From assembly GCA_041656735.1 (NCBI GenBank), contig JBBACY010000011.1:1-64000 (forward strand): a stretch of 64,000 nucleotides of DNA. Reading direction: 5' to 3'. Made by a program: the position numbers and the translations under genes. Origin of the DNA: Perlabentimonas sp041656735 (GTDB lineage: Bacteria; Bacteroidota; Bacteroidia; Bacteroidales; Tenuifilaceae). Positions 35,701-44,976 of this stretch are shown here, in pieces. The first letter of the stretch is position 1. Every line of letters starts with the position of its first letter. The notes under the pieces were generated by a model, which saw only the letters and a list, made by a program, of their open reading frames with translations, did no database searches and was not told the origin of the DNA.

Positions 35701-35708
35701 CAAATTTA
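35701..35708 (-). promoter_or_regulatory. -7 promoter box of the gene at 35180
   Basis: The minus strand reads TAAATTTG, a full TAnnTTTG match, 26 bases before the ATG at 35674. Confidence 0.55.
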
Positions 35709-35772
35709 CTAAAACATTATCAATATTAGTGCCAAATTTGCCTTTACCCGCTTCTACCCAGCGCTACAACAT

Positions 35773-37671
35773 CTAGTAGGCTCGCTCATTTTTACCCTCA
35801 ATAAAATTGATGAACGAATTGTTTGCCACCTTGTTACCTCCTGGAGTTGGATAGTTACCTGTAAAATACCAGTCGCCAGTATCGTTTGGGCACGCCTCAT
35901 GCAGGGCCTCTATTGTTTGAAAAACAATTTTAACTTCAGTTTTCATTCCATCGGGAGTGAGCAACTGGGCTATTTTATCTGAAATTTGAGTTGGGGTAAA
36001 AGGTCTGTAAATATCTTTTACATAGTTAACAATTTCCTCCTTTGGAAGATTTTGCTGCGCCTTACATTTCTTGTAAACACCATTAATAACGCTCTCGTTG
36101 CCCGTTTCTTTTAGCAATTCAATAGTTGCTCGGAATGCAACAAAATCGCTAAGTTTCGCCATATCCATTCCGTAACAATCGGGATACCGAATTTGTGGAG
36201 ACGATGATACAACAACAATCAGCTTTGGGTTTAGCCTACCCAAAATCCTGAGGATGCTTTCGCGTAGAGTTGTACCCCTAACTATTGAATCATCAATAAT
36301 AACTAGGTTATCCTTGCCTTCATTAAGCACCCCATAAGTTACATCGTAAACGTGCCCCACTAGGTCATTACGACCACTATCCTGCGAAATAAAGGTGCGA
36401 AGTTTAATATCCTTTACGGCAATCTTTTCAACCCTGGGGCGGGGGCTTATAATTCTTTCAATATCCTTCTCAGTAAGTTTGCCATTAAGCTCCTTTATTT
36501 GCCTAACCTTTTCCCTATTCATATACTCCTCAACACCTTTAACCATTCCGTAAAAGGCGGTTTCGGCAGTATTGGGGATAAACGAAAAAACGGTATTCGT
36601 TACGTCATAATCAATGGTTTCGAGAATAATTGGAGTTAGTATCTCTCCAAGTTTCTTTCTCTCCCTATAAATATCGGTATCGGTTCCGCGCGAAAAATAG
36701 ATACGCTCAAATGAGCAGGAACTCCGGGTTTGGGGCACTCTAATTTCGTGTGTTGCAATTTCGCCCGATTTTTTGACAATAAGTGCAAACCCAGGGTCAA
36801 TCTGGATTACCTTATCTGCCGTTACATTCATAACGGTTTGAATAGCTGGGCGCTCGGACGCAGCTATAACAATCTCATCGTCGGCATAATAAAACGCTGG
36901 CCTTATGCCCCACGGATCACGACAAACAAAAGCATCGCCATGCCCAACCATTCCAGCCAAAGTGTAGCCGCCATCAAAATCGCGGGTTGCCTCTTGCAAT
37001 ATTTGCTTAATATTTAGCCCATCAGCAATTAGCTTACTAATCTGTATATTGGCATTGCCCTCGTTTTTATACTGCCGAAATAGTCTTTGATTTTCTTCAT
37101 CGATAAAATGCCCTAGCTTTTCCAAAACGGTTACCGTGTCGGAGTACCCTTTAGGATGTTGGCCCAGATCAATAAGTTTTTGAAAAAGTTCGTCAACGTT
37201 GGTCATATTAAAATTACCTGCTAACGCTAAGGTTCTTGATTTCCAGTTGTTTTCACGGAGAACAGGGTGAACATGATCGATGGAATTATTTCCGAAGGTA
37301 CCATAGCGTAAATGCCCAAGGTACAATTCGGATGCGAATGGCACATTTTGTTTTGCCCAAACTGCATCGGCTGCTAGGTTAGGGGTTGTTGCAATACTAG
37401 AAATGCTGCTGTGAATAGAGTTAAATACGTCGTAAATTGGCGACGATGAATTACTTCTAATCCTGTCTATGTATCGATGTCCTGGATTCAAATCGAACTT
37501 AATTGACGCCACCCCCGCACCATCCTGACCTCTATTGTGCTGCTTTTCCATTAGTAAGTAAAGCTTATTAAGGGCATACATCCACGTTCCGTACTTTGCC
37601 TGGTAATATTCAAGTGGTTTTAGAAGTCTTACCAAGGCAATGCCACACTCATGTTTTATTTGATCAGACAT
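35773..37671 (-). CDS. purF: Amidophosphoribosyltransferase, long Bacteroidota form
   Basis: A 632-residue enzyme of the PurF family, which makes phosphoribosylamine from PRPP and glutamine in purine synthesis. The N-terminal glutaminase (Ntn) domain has HECGIALVRLL with Cys9 as the candidate nucleophile after removal of the first eight residues, and KQHNRGQDGAG. The PRPP loop is VIIDDSIVRGTT (about 455-466). The protein is some 120 residues longer than the E. coli enzyme, with inserted segments around 40-110 and 370-420. I recall such a long form as usual in Bacteroidia, sometimes beside a standard PurF. Stand-alone; no pur operon nearby. Confidence 0.88.
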   Translation of the reverse strand: MSDQIKHECGIALVRLLKPLEYYQAKYGTWMYALNKLYLLMEKQHNRGQDGAGVASIKFDLNPGHRYIDRIRSNSSSPIYDVFNSIHSSISSIATTPNLAADAVWAKQNVPFASELYLGHLRYGTFGNNSIDHVHPVLRENNWKSRTLALAGNFNMTNVDELFQKLIDLGQHPKGYSDTVTVLEKLGHFIDEENQRLFRQYKNEGNANIQISKLIADGLNIKQILQEATRDFDGGYTLAGMVGHGDAFVCRDPWGIRPAFYYADDEIVIAASERPAIQTVMNVTADKVIQIDPGFALIVKKSGEIATHEIRVPQTRSSCSFERIYFSRGTDTDIYRERKKLGEILTPIILETIDYDVTNTVFSFIPNTAETAFYGMVKGVEEYMNREKVRQIKELNGKLTEKDIERIISPRPRVEKIAVKDIKLRTFISQDSGRNDLVGHVYDVTYGVLNEGKDNLVIIDDSIVRGTTLRESILRILGRLNPKLIVVVSSSPQIRYPDCYGMDMAKLSDFVAFRATIELLKETGNESVINGVYKKCKAQQNLPKEEIVNYVKDIYRPFTPTQISDKIAQLLTPDGMKTEVKIVFQTIEALHEACPNDTGDWYFTGNYPTPGGNKVANNSFINFIEGKNERAY

Positions 37672-37792
37672 CGCTTTTAGCTAATTTTTAAATTTGATAA
37701 AAAAATGTGCATAGACTTTACGAGTACATTCTCTTTGGTTGGTAATGTTTTTATGAAAAGAGAGGTACTGCATACACTTTATGATTTATGGT

Positions 37793-38260
37793 TCAATCTA
37801 AACGGGGAAAATTTATCCATTCGGGCACAATAAACGCCTTAGGGTATTTTTTTGCTAGCTTTTTTAACACTTTAAATGCTTCGTCGCGAGTTCGAAAATC
37901 ACCAACAGACACTTTATAGTATGGGCTATCAAAAGTTCGATAAATAGACATTCCTGAGTAATTCTCCATAAACTCGTTCATAACCTGTTCGGATTGATGG
38001 CGTGCTTGCTGGCCTAAATCAAAGTATATGCGTATGCGAAAACCTCGCATACCTGGTGTTGACGAATTTTGGAGATAATACCGATTTAGCAGGTCGGAAA
38101 TTTTGGGATCCTGACTAATGGTAACATTTCCCTTATCGGGGTTGGATTGTTGAAGTTGGTTAATTATACCGAACGATTGCTGCGCATAGCTTATGCTGCT
38201 ATAAAGAATAACGCTGGTTACTAGTACCAAAATATGCACTATACTTTTTAATGTGGTCAT
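37793..38260 (-). CDS. SPOR-domain periplasmic protein
   Basis: A 155-residue protein: signal peptide (about 1-27, SYAQQ), a linker, and a C-terminal SPOR domain (about 75-150, GFRIRIYFDLGQQ, YYKVSVGDFRTRDEAFKVLKKL). SPOR domains bind peptidoglycan stripped of stem peptides, often at the division site. The ATG at 38260 is chosen over 38293 because the promoter box covers the latter. Monocistronic. Confidence 0.85.
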   Translation of the reverse strand: MTTLKSIVHILVLVTSVILYSSISYAQQSFGIINQLQQSNPDKGNVTISQDPKISDLLNRYYLQNSSTPGMRGFRIRIYFDLGQQARHQSEQVMNEFMENYSGMSIYRTFDSPYYKVSVGDFRTRDEAFKVLKKLAKKYPKAFIVPEWINFPRLD

Positions 38261-38290
38261 ATCCAAAATCCTGTTGTATTTTACAGGGTG

Positions 38291-38298
38291 CAAAGGTA
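38291..38298 (-). promoter_or_regulatory. -7 promoter box of the SPOR-protein gene
   Basis: The minus strand reads TACCTTTG followed by CA, a full TAnnTTTG match, 30 bases before the ATG at 38260. It overlaps the alternative ATG at 38293. Confidence 0.6.
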
Positions 38299-38341
38299 AG
38301 GCTTTTAAACCATATATAGACTTTGTCCCTAAAAGTTAAAG

Positions 38342-38821
38342 TTATAATGACGATGAAATATGGCTAAACGCCTGTCGTGGTATTTTAATGGTTTTTCGAA
38401 TGGGGAACGAACGCCCTTTAATCCTACCTTCAACCTCTAACTTCCCGAGTAAACTTTCTAAAGAACCCGATGAGGCAATACGAAACGCATCGGCAATTGT
38501 TCGAAGTTCAATTTCAGCGGGTACAGAGTAAATTTGCTTTGAGCAGGGTACCAACCTTATTGGCTCGGTTACCTTAAACGTACCTAACTCACGCCCTCCG
38601 AGCCACGCCTTAAAGTCGATCTCAACAACGGTAATTTTTTGCGTGTTCGGGTTATCAATTTCAACATCAAAGGTGAGCATTATAACCTTTTGGTTAAGCC
38701 CTTTGAACTTTGCGTCTCTAATTCCTTTAATGCTTATGTCGTTAAAATGCGCGCAGGCAGACAGTAAAAATGGAATAACCAATACGAACAACCACTTCCC
38801 TTTCAATAATTTTCCTTTCAT
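38342..38821 (-). CDS. LEA type 2 (WHy-domain) lipoprotein
   Basis: A 159-residue lipoprotein with lipobox Cys23 (LLSAC). The body (about 30-140) is an LEA2/WHy-like beta domain: LTFDVEIDNPNTQKITVVEIDFKAW followed by PIRLVPCSKQIYSVPAEIEL. Such domains in bacterial lipoproteins are of unknown role, possibly envelope stability. It follows yebC by 17 bases, so the two are probably co-transcribed. Confidence 0.82.
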   Translation of the reverse strand: MKGKLLKGKWLFVLVIPFLLSACAHFNDISIKGIRDAKFKGLNQKVIMLTFDVEIDNPNTQKITVVEIDFKAWLGGRELGTFKVTEPIRLVPCSKQIYSVPAEIELRTIADAFRIASSGSLESLLGKLEVEGRIKGRSFPIRKTIKIPRQAFSHISSSL

Positions 38822-38838
38822 ACAGCAGCGTAATAAAA

Positions 38839-39588
38839 CTATTCTTCGTTCTCAAGAGCCTCCATTAGCTCATCGGTCATTTCAATGTTGTGGTACACGT
38901 TCTGCACGTCGTCGTTATCTTCAAAGGCATCAATAACCCTCAAAACCTTGAGTGCGGCCTGTGTGTCAAGCACTTTATAGTCGTTGGGTATTCGCTGCAA
39001 ATTTGCTTCTGAGGCTTCTAGACCTAACTCTTCAAGCTTTTTCTGCATTTTACCAAAATCGGCCATCTGGGTGTATACTTCAATAAACTCATCGCTTATT
39101 TCAATCTCCTCTGCTCCACCATCAATAAGGTCTAACTCTATTTCCTCCTGATTAAAATCGCCCTTGGGGATTACAAAAACCCCTTTCCTTTCAAACAAAA
39201 AACTGAGTGAGCCATTCGTACCAAGGCTTCCACCTCTTTTGGTAAAAATTGATCGTATGGAGCTAACGGTTCTGTTGTTATTATCGGTAAGACACTCTAT
39301 AAATATGGGTGCTCCCTCGGGGCCATAACCTTCAAAGGTTAAATCTAGTAGCACCTCACCATCCTTATCGGCTTTGTTAATTGCCCTCTGAATATTTTCT
39401 TTAGGCATATTAACGCCCTTCGCGTTGTTTATGGCCGCACGCAGCCTAGGGTTTGTTTCCGAATCGGTTCCTCCTTCGCGAACGGCAACGGTTATTTCTT
39501 TTGAAATTCGGCTAAACATTTTTGAGCGTTTTGCATCAGCCGCACCCTTTTTACGCTTAATTGTTGACCATTTACTATGTCCTGACAT
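38839..39588 (-). CDS. YebC/PmpR (TACO1) family protein
   Basis: A 249-residue cytoplasmic protein opening with MSGHSKWSTIKRKKGAADAKR, the family signature, and GYGPEGAPIFIECLTDNNNR near residue 86. Members have been called transcription regulators; recent work assigns at least some to translation of proline-rich stretches. Either role is possible. First gene of a two-gene unit with the LEA lipoprotein. No clear promoter box is visible. Confidence 0.93.
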   Translation of the reverse strand: MSGHSKWSTIKRKKGAADAKRSKMFSRISKEITVAVREGGTDSETNPRLRAAINNAKGVNMPKENIQRAINKADKDGEVLLDLTFEGYGPEGAPIFIECLTDNNNRTVSSIRSIFTKRGGSLGTNGSLSFLFERKGVFVIPKGDFNQEEIELDLIDGGAEEIEISDEFIEVYTQMADFGKMQKKLEELGLEASEANLQRIPNDYKVLDTQAALKVLRVIDAFEDNDDVQNVYHNIEMTDELMEALENEE

Positions 39589-39834
39589 ACGCTTATCTAA
39601 TTTAATATCCTATTTACAAGTCCTATTTTGCATCGCTTTATACTAAGCATTTGAACGGTAAATTTAGTCAAAAAATTGAGTGGAACAATAAATTTCTTGC
39701 TAACAACTGATATTCTGATATTTGCACACAATATAAAGTACCCTATTAGAGCATTCTGGAAATAAAATATAAAATGACTGCCATAATATTTAGGATAACA
39801 GTGCAATATTCGGCAGCAAGAATTATTTTTCCAT

Positions 39835-39842
39835 TAACTTTG
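39835..39842 (+). promoter_or_regulatory. -7 promoter box of miaB
   Basis: The plus strand reads TAACTTTG followed by CA, a full TAnnTTTG match, 40 bases before the TTG start. It overlaps an in-frame stop at 39835, which excludes a longer protein. Confidence 0.6.
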
Positions 39843-39882
39843 CATTCAGAAAAAACACTTACTAACACATAAAACTTTCACG

Positions 39883-41232
39883 TTGACTGATATTAATAGC
39901 ACGGCAGGCAAGTTTTACATTGAAACCTATGGCTGCCAAATGAACTTTAACGACAGCGAAGTGGTTGCTTCAATTCTGACGGCCAACGGGTATACAAATA
40001 CCAGCAGCATTGATGAAGCTGATATTATTCTTGTAAATACTTGCTCTATTCGTGAAAATGCCGAAACCCGCATTTGGGGAAGGCTTGATATTTTCAGGCT
40101 TCAAAAAAAGAAAAAACCATCGGTACTTATTGGCGTGCTAGGCTGTATGGCCGAAAGGTTAAAGGAAAAACTACTCGAGCAGGAAAAACTAGTTGATATT
40201 GTAGTTGGTCCCGATGCCTACCGCGAGCTGCCCATGCTTCTTCGCTCAGCCGAAGAAGGGCAAAAAGGAATAAATGTACTGCTTTCGCGCGAGGAAACAT
40301 ACGCCGATATCAGCCCTGTTCGATTGGATAAAAACGGAGTTTCGGCTTTCGTTTCAATCATGCGGGGATGCAATAATATGTGCACTTACTGTGTTGTACC
40401 CTACGTTAGAGGCGCTGAAAGAAGCAGAAACCCCGAAACCATTATGCGCGAAGTGCAGGAAGTGATTGAAGACGGCTACAAGGAGGTTATCCTTTTGGGA
40501 CAAAATGTAGATAGCTTCAACTGGATTAACGATGAGGGTAAAAAGGTTAGTTTTGCCGAGCTTCTTGAAAAGGTTGCAAAATTGGATCCTAACCTTAGGG
40601 TACGTTTCTCAACGTCGCATCCTAAGGACCTGTCGGATGAAGTGCTTTACACTATGGCAATGTATGAAAACATTTGTAGCCACATACATTTACCCGTGCA
40701 ATCGGGCTCATCGCGTATTCTGGAGCTAATGCACAGAGGTTACTCACGCGAGTTTTATATGAACCGTATTGAAGCCATTCGCCGAATTTTACCCGATAGC
40801 TCCATATCAACTGATATGATAACGGGCTTTTGTACCGAAACTGAAGTTGATCACGATCAAACCCTATCGTTAATGAAATGGGTTGGTTTCGATTTTGCCT
40901 ATATGTATAAATACTCGGAGCGCCCAAATACAAAAGCTGCCCGAAAGATGGGAGATGATGTGCCAGAAGAAATAAAAACACGTAGACTAACCGAGATAAT
41001 TGAATTGCAGAATAAACTCTCGGAAGCAAGCAAAAAAAAGGACGTTGGCCAAGAGTTTAAGGTTCTTGTAGAGGGCGTTTCTAAAAGATCTGAAGAGGAT
41101 TTCTATGGACGAACCTCACAAAATAAGGTTGTGGTATTCCCTAAGGCCGATTCGAAAATTGGCGATTACGTGTTTGTAAAAATCCACGAATCAACCCAAG
41201 CCACACTGATTGGAACCATTAGTAAGGACTAG
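39883..41232 (+). CDS. miaB: tRNA-2-methylthio-N6-dimethylallyladenosine synthase MiaB
   Basis: A 449-residue radical-SAM methylthiotransferase that modifies A37 of tRNAs reading U-starting codons. The N-terminal cluster cysteines are Cys18, Cys54 and Cys88; the radical-SAM cluster is Cys163-x3-Cys167-x2-Cys170 (CNNMCTYC). A TRAM domain closes the protein (about 380-447). The start is TTG at 39883: the frame has a stop at 39835 and no ATG before residue 20, which is already past the first conserved cysteine. Convergent with aspS across a strong terminator. Confidence 0.95.
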   Translation: MTDINSTAGKFYIETYGCQMNFNDSEVVASILTANGYTNTSSIDEADIILVNTCSIRENAETRIWGRLDIFRLQKKKKPSVLIGVLGCMAERLKEKLLEQEKLVDIVVGPDAYRELPMLLRSAEEGQKGINVLLSREETYADISPVRLDKNGVSAFVSIMRGCNNMCTYCVVPYVRGAERSRNPETIMREVQEVIEDGYKEVILLGQNVDSFNWINDEGKKVSFAELLEKVAKLDPNLRVRFSTSHPKDLSDEVLYTMAMYENICSHIHLPVQSGSSRILELMHRGYSREFYMNRIEAIRRILPDSSISTDMITGFCTETEVDHDQTLSLMKWVGFDFAYMYKYSERPNTKAARKMGDDVPEEIKTRRLTEIIELQNKLSEASKKKDVGQEFKVLVEGVSKRSEEDFYGRTSQNKVVVFPKADSKIGDYVFVKIHESTQATLIGTISKD

Positions 41233-41241
41233 CCTAAATAT

Positions 41242-41282
41242 AAAACAAAAAAGGTGGAAAAACATTCCACCTTTTTTGTTTT
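41242..41282. terminator. Terminator between miaB and aspS
   Basis: Perfect 18-base-pair stem (41242-41259 with 41265-41282) with GGTGGAA at its core and AAACA-like loop; A-run and T-run on either side make it work on both strands. The 143 bases between it and aspS hold nothing recognisable. Confidence 0.9.
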
Positions 41283-41425
41283 AAACTAGTTTACGCATCT
41301 AGTATTTGTAATCACTATTGTCTGGTAAAAACATTGTTTTATATTATAGATTCTTCGCTTCACTATGTTCCGCTCTGAATGACAGGTTGTTGGATTTTAG
41401 GAAGGGGCTTGGTTGGCGGGGTTAC

Positions 41426-43174
41426 CTACTCTACCAATTTTATTTTAAGTTCACCAAGCTGTTCGGCCGATATACCTGAAGGTGAATTAATCATTACGTC
41501 TCTACCTGAATTATTCTTCGGGAAAGCAATATAATCACGAATAGATTCAGCGCCACCCATAACCGAGCACAGCCTGTCGAATCCAAATGCAATACCTCCA
41601 TGTGGGGGTGCCCCATATTTAAAGGCATTTAGAAGGAAACCAAACTGCTCTTCGGCCTGTGCCTCGGAGAACCCTAGTACCTTAAACATTTTATGCTGCA
41701 ACTCCCTGTTAAAAATTCGAATTGAGCCTCCACCAATTTCAACGCCATTAATAACTAGGTCGTAAGCATTGGCCCTAATAGCGATGGGGTCTGAGTCAAA
41801 TAAATGAATATCAGATTGAATGGGCGCAGTAAACGGATGATGTTTTGCGTAAAAACGGTTCGTTTCCTCGTCCCATTCGAGCAGAGGGAAATCAACAACC
41901 CAAAGGGGTGCAAAAACATTAGTAGGCCTTAAATTTAATCTCTCGCCCATTTCAAGCCTAAGCTCGCCAAGTGCCTCTAGGGTTTTGGTCCTCTCTCCGG
42001 CCAAAATTAGCAGTAAATCGCCCTCTTTGGCACCCATATGTTCTGCCCATTGTTTTAGGTCGTCGGGAGTAAAAAACTTGTCAACTGATGATTTTACTTC
42101 ACCATTTGCTCCCCACTTAACGTAAACCAATCCTTTTGCCCCAATCTGTGGGCGCTGCACAAACTTTGTTAACTCATCAAGCTGCTTACGCGTGTATTCT
42201 GCGCAATCGGGTACCGTAATACCTCCAATAAATTCAGTGCTGTCAAAAACAACAAACCCTTTCCCTTTGGCAAGGTTTGTTAAATCACGAATTTGCATAC
42301 CAAAGCGTAAGTCGGGCTTATCCGAGCCATATAACGACATTGCATCGTTGTAAGCCATACGCTGAAAAGGAACTGTAAAGTTGAGATTTAGGATATCTTT
42401 AAAAACAGACGCAACCATTCCTTCGAAGGTACTAATCACGTCATCCTGCTCAACAAACGCCATTTCACAATCAATCTGGGTAAACTCAGGCTGCCTGTCA
42501 GCTCTTAAATCTTCATCGCGAAAGCACTTTACAATCTGAAAATACTTGTCCATTCCAGCCACCATTAGCAGCTGTTTAAATGTTTGGGGTGATTGTGGCA
42601 AAGCATAAAACTCGCCAGGGTTCATACGCGATGGAACCACAAAGTCGCGGGCTCCTTCAGGGGTCGATTTAATAAGAAAAGGGGTTTCAATCTCTATAAA
42701 ATCTTGTGAATCGAGATATCGTCGAACCGCTTGCCCCACTTTGTGCCTAAGCATTAGCGCATTCTTAACCGGATTGCGTCGTATGTCGAGATATCGATAC
42801 TTCATTCTAAGCTCATCCCCTCCATCGGTTTCATCTTCAATGGTAAAAGGAGGTGTATCGGATGAGTTAAGAATTGTAATACTCTTTATATTAATTTCAA
42901 CCTCACCAGTAGGAATTTTCAAGTTTTTGCTGGCACGCTCAAGAACCAAGCCTTCAACCTTAACAACATACTCCCTTCCAAGGCTCTCAATGGTTTCAAC
43001 CAGGGTTTCACTGGTATTCTCATCGGCAACAAGTTGAGTAATTCCGTACCTATCTCGCAGATCAATAAAAATCATTCCGCCAAGATTCCTAATACGTTGA
43101 ACCCATCCGCTAAGGGTTACCGTTTTTCCAATATGTGTAGCGCAAAGTTCGCCACAGGTATGTGTTCTATACAT
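41426..43174 (-). CDS. aspS: Aspartyl-tRNA synthetase
   Basis: A 582-residue class II synthetase of bacterial type. The anticodon-binding OB fold is at 1-105 (VTLSGWVQRIRNLGGMIFIDLRDR). Class II motifs follow: motif 2 FRDEDLRADRQPEFTQ (about 213-228) and motif 3 GIAFGFDRLCSVM (about 527). The bacterial GAD insert lies between about 290 and 410. It charges tRNA-Asp. Divergent from tadA. Confidence 0.97.
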   Translation of the reverse strand: MYRTHTCGELCATHIGKTVTLSGWVQRIRNLGGMIFIDLRDRYGITQLVADENTSETLVETIESLGREYVVKVEGLVLERASKNLKIPTGEVEINIKSITILNSSDTPPFTIEDETDGGDELRMKYRYLDIRRNPVKNALMLRHKVGQAVRRYLDSQDFIEIETPFLIKSTPEGARDFVVPSRMNPGEFYALPQSPQTFKQLLMVAGMDKYFQIVKCFRDEDLRADRQPEFTQIDCEMAFVEQDDVISTFEGMVASVFKDILNLNFTVPFQRMAYNDAMSLYGSDKPDLRFGMQIRDLTNLAKGKGFVVFDSTEFIGGITVPDCAEYTRKQLDELTKFVQRPQIGAKGLVYVKWGANGEVKSSVDKFFTPDDLKQWAEHMGAKEGDLLLILAGERTKTLEALGELRLEMGERLNLRPTNVFAPLWVVDFPLLEWDEETNRFYAKHHPFTAPIQSDIHLFDSDPIAIRANAYDLVINGVEIGGGSIRIFNRELQHKMFKVLGFSEAQAEEQFGFLLNAFKYGAPPHGGIAFGFDRLCSVMGGAESIRDYIAFPKNNSGRDVMINSPSGISAEQLGELKIKLVE

Positions 43175-43198
43175 TTCTTTAGATGTTTTTTCAGGTTG

Positions 43199-43206
43199 CG
43201 AAGGTA
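43199..43206 (-). promoter_or_regulatory. Possible -7 box of aspS
   Basis: The minus strand reads TACCTTCG followed by CA, one base off TAnnTTTG, 24 bases before the aspS ATG. It is back to back with the tadA box nine bases away, so polymerase binding at one would hinder the other. Confidence 0.35.
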
Positions 43207-43214
43207 TAAATAAT

Positions 43215-43222
43215 TACCTTTG
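43215..43222 (+). promoter_or_regulatory. -7 promoter box of tadA
   Basis: The plus strand reads TACCTTTG followed by C, a full TAnnTTTG match, 58 bases before the ATG at 43281. A TTG lies 16 bases upstream as a possible -33 element. Confidence 0.55.
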
Positions 43223-43280
43223 CTTACAATTTGTGGCACTCATTTTGCAAACGGTTTCTCATAGCATCATATGTATAAAT

Positions 43281-43715
43281 ATGGATATTAGTGATAAGTT
43301 TATGCGCGAAGCCTTAAAAGAGGCACAAAAGGCTCTGTCAAAAGATGAGGTTCCGGTCGGTGCAGTTGTAGTTTGCAATAACCAAATAATAGCAAGAGCA
43401 CACAATTTAACAGAAACACTTAATGATCCAACGGCTCATGCCGAAATGCAAGCAATTACAGCAGCATGCGCTTACCTTGGAGGGAAATATCTAAACGAAT
43501 GTTCTCTTTACGTTACGCTTGAACCCTGCACTATGTGTGCAGGAGCATTGTACTGGAGTCAACTAGGTAAACTTATTTACGGTGCCGAAGATCCTAAAAA
43601 AGGATACTCCATACTGTCGAATATGATACTTCATCCTAAAACAGAAGTAACAACGGGTATTTTAGCTGATGAGGCAACACTGTTAATGAAATCGTTTTTT
43701 AAGGCCAAACGTTAA
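43281..43715 (+). CDS. tadA: tRNA-specific adenosine deaminase
   Basis: A 144-residue zinc deaminase that converts A34 of tRNA-Arg(ACG) to inosine. Zinc and proton-shuttle residues are His53 and Glu55 (HAE) and Cys83/Cys86 (PCTMC). The ATG at 43281 begins the conserved part (MDISDKFMREAL); an in-frame earlier start at 43233 would add 16 unconserved residues. Some relatives act on guanine or cytosine, but length and motifs fit TadA. Confidence 0.92.
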   Translation: MDISDKFMREALKEAQKALSKDEVPVGAVVVCNNQIIARAHNLTETLNDPTAHAEMQAITAACAYLGGKYLNECSLYVTLEPCTMCAGALYWSQLGKLIYGAEDPKKGYSILSNMILHPKTEVTTGILADEATLLMKSFFKAKR

Positions 43716-43851
43716 AACAGTAACTTCTTGAACAATCATAAGCTTATTTATAATGACTCTAAATTAAGCCATTCTTATAGTAAAAAATTTTGAACTGATT
43801 ACTTTTAGGCCATAAATAAAATGTGAAATAACCAAATAAATTTTTTATAGT

Positions 43852-44817
43852 ATGAAAACGAACAAACTCCTAGTTGTTTTAGCAATATTTTTCTCGCCAT
43901 TTCTAACAACTGCACAAACACTAAAAGAAGCCACAGAAGCATATAATGCTGGTGCAACAATGTTTCAGGATAAAATGCCCGAAAAAGCACTTGAGCAATT
44001 ATACTTGGCCATTGAATTAAGCGAAGGCCTAGACGTGGACGGCGAAGAAACGAAGAGATTAGCTGAAGACCTTTTACCCAAGGCTCACTTACAGTACGCT
44101 ATGAACCTGTACAGGGAAAAAGATATGGTAAAAGCGTTAGAGCAACTTGAAAAAGCAAAGGAAACTGCTATTAAGTACTATGATAAAAACACACAGGGTA
44201 GAGTTGATAGAATTATCCCCCAGCTATACAACCAAATGGGTAACAATGAGTATAGAGAAGAAAATTATGAAAAGGCCATTAACTACTATAACAAAGCCAT
44301 TGAAGTAAAAGCTAACTACCCCGATCCTTACTTAGGAATAGCCTTAGCTCACGAAAAGCAAGAGAGTTATGAGGATATGCTTAGCTATCTAAAAAAGACA
44401 ATTGAGGTATCGAATGCAGCAAACGATAGGGAAAAGGAAGAAAGTGCAGTAAAAAAAGCGAAGGGATACCTACTTCGAAAAGGAGATGAGGCACAAAAAG
44501 CCAAAAACTTTAATGAGTCAATTGGTTTTTTTGAAAAATCGTTAGAGTTTGACAATACTGACGGAGCAGTTTACTATGTTATATCTGCCAACTTTGCTGA
44601 ACTTAAAAATTGGGACAAAGTTATTGAGTACGCTAATCTTGCCCTTGAAAATAGAACCGATGCTGTTGACGAAGCTGGAGTTTACTACCAAATAGGTACA
44701 GCGTATCAAAATCAAGGTGATACAGTTCAGGCTTGCGCTGCATTTAACAATGCCCTTTCAGGTACATACCGTGCAGCTGCTGAGTATCAAATAAAGGAAG
44801 TTTTAAAGTGCAACTAA
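43852..44817 (+). CDS. Secreted tetratricopeptide-repeat protein
   Basis: A 321-residue protein with a signal peptide (1-22, TTAQT) and several TPR units, clearest at about 132-165 (NQMGNNEYREENYEKAINYYNKAIEVKANYPDPYLG) and about 215-290. Likely a periplasmic or surface scaffold. It stands alone, with a terminator 24 bases after the stop. No catalytic motif. Partner unknown. Confidence 0.85.
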   Translation: MKTNKLLVVLAIFFSPFLTTAQTLKEATEAYNAGATMFQDKMPEKALEQLYLAIELSEGLDVDGEETKRLAEDLLPKAHLQYAMNLYREKDMVKALEQLEKAKETAIKYYDKNTQGRVDRIIPQLYNQMGNNEYREENYEKAINYYNKAIEVKANYPDPYLGIALAHEKQESYEDMLSYLKKTIEVSNAANDREKEESAVKKAKGYLLRKGDEAQKAKNFNESIGFFEKSLEFDNTDGAVYYVISANFAELKNWDKVIEYANLALENRTDAVDEAGVYYQIGTAYQNQGDTVQACAAFNNALSGTYRAAAEYQIKEVLKCN

Positions 44818-44841
44818 AAAAGTTGACTCTATCATAATAAG

Positions 44842-44868
44842 AAAGGGAGCCCATGTGCTCCCTTTTTT
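44842..44868 (+). terminator. Terminator after the TPR-protein gene
   Basis: AAAGGGAGC pairs with GCTCCCTTT across a six-base loop, followed by more T. Confidence 0.85.
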
Positions 44869-44905
44869 ATTAAATAACTGCTCACTCCTTAAGGATTACT
44901 ATCGC

Positions 44906-44913
44906 TATATTTG
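44906..44913 (+). promoter_or_regulatory. -7 promoter box of the U32 gene
   Basis: The plus strand reads TATATTTG followed by CAG, a full TAnnTTTG match, 63 bases before the ATG at 44977. Confidence 0.6.
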
Positions 44914-44976
44914 CAGCAAATCATTTTTACAATAAAGGTGTCCTTCTAATTACCATAATAACTTCAATAAAGAGCT

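Noticed and set aside
37689..37696. Plus-strand TAAATTTG box between the SPOR gene and purF
   Set aside because: It points into the 3' end of the antisense SPOR gene with no plus-strand gene downstream; probably a chance match in AT-rich DNA.
41283..41425. Possible dispersed repeat between the terminator and the aspS stop
   Set aside because: The stretch with TTCGCTTCACTATG looks repeat-like, but no second copy was seen in the window.
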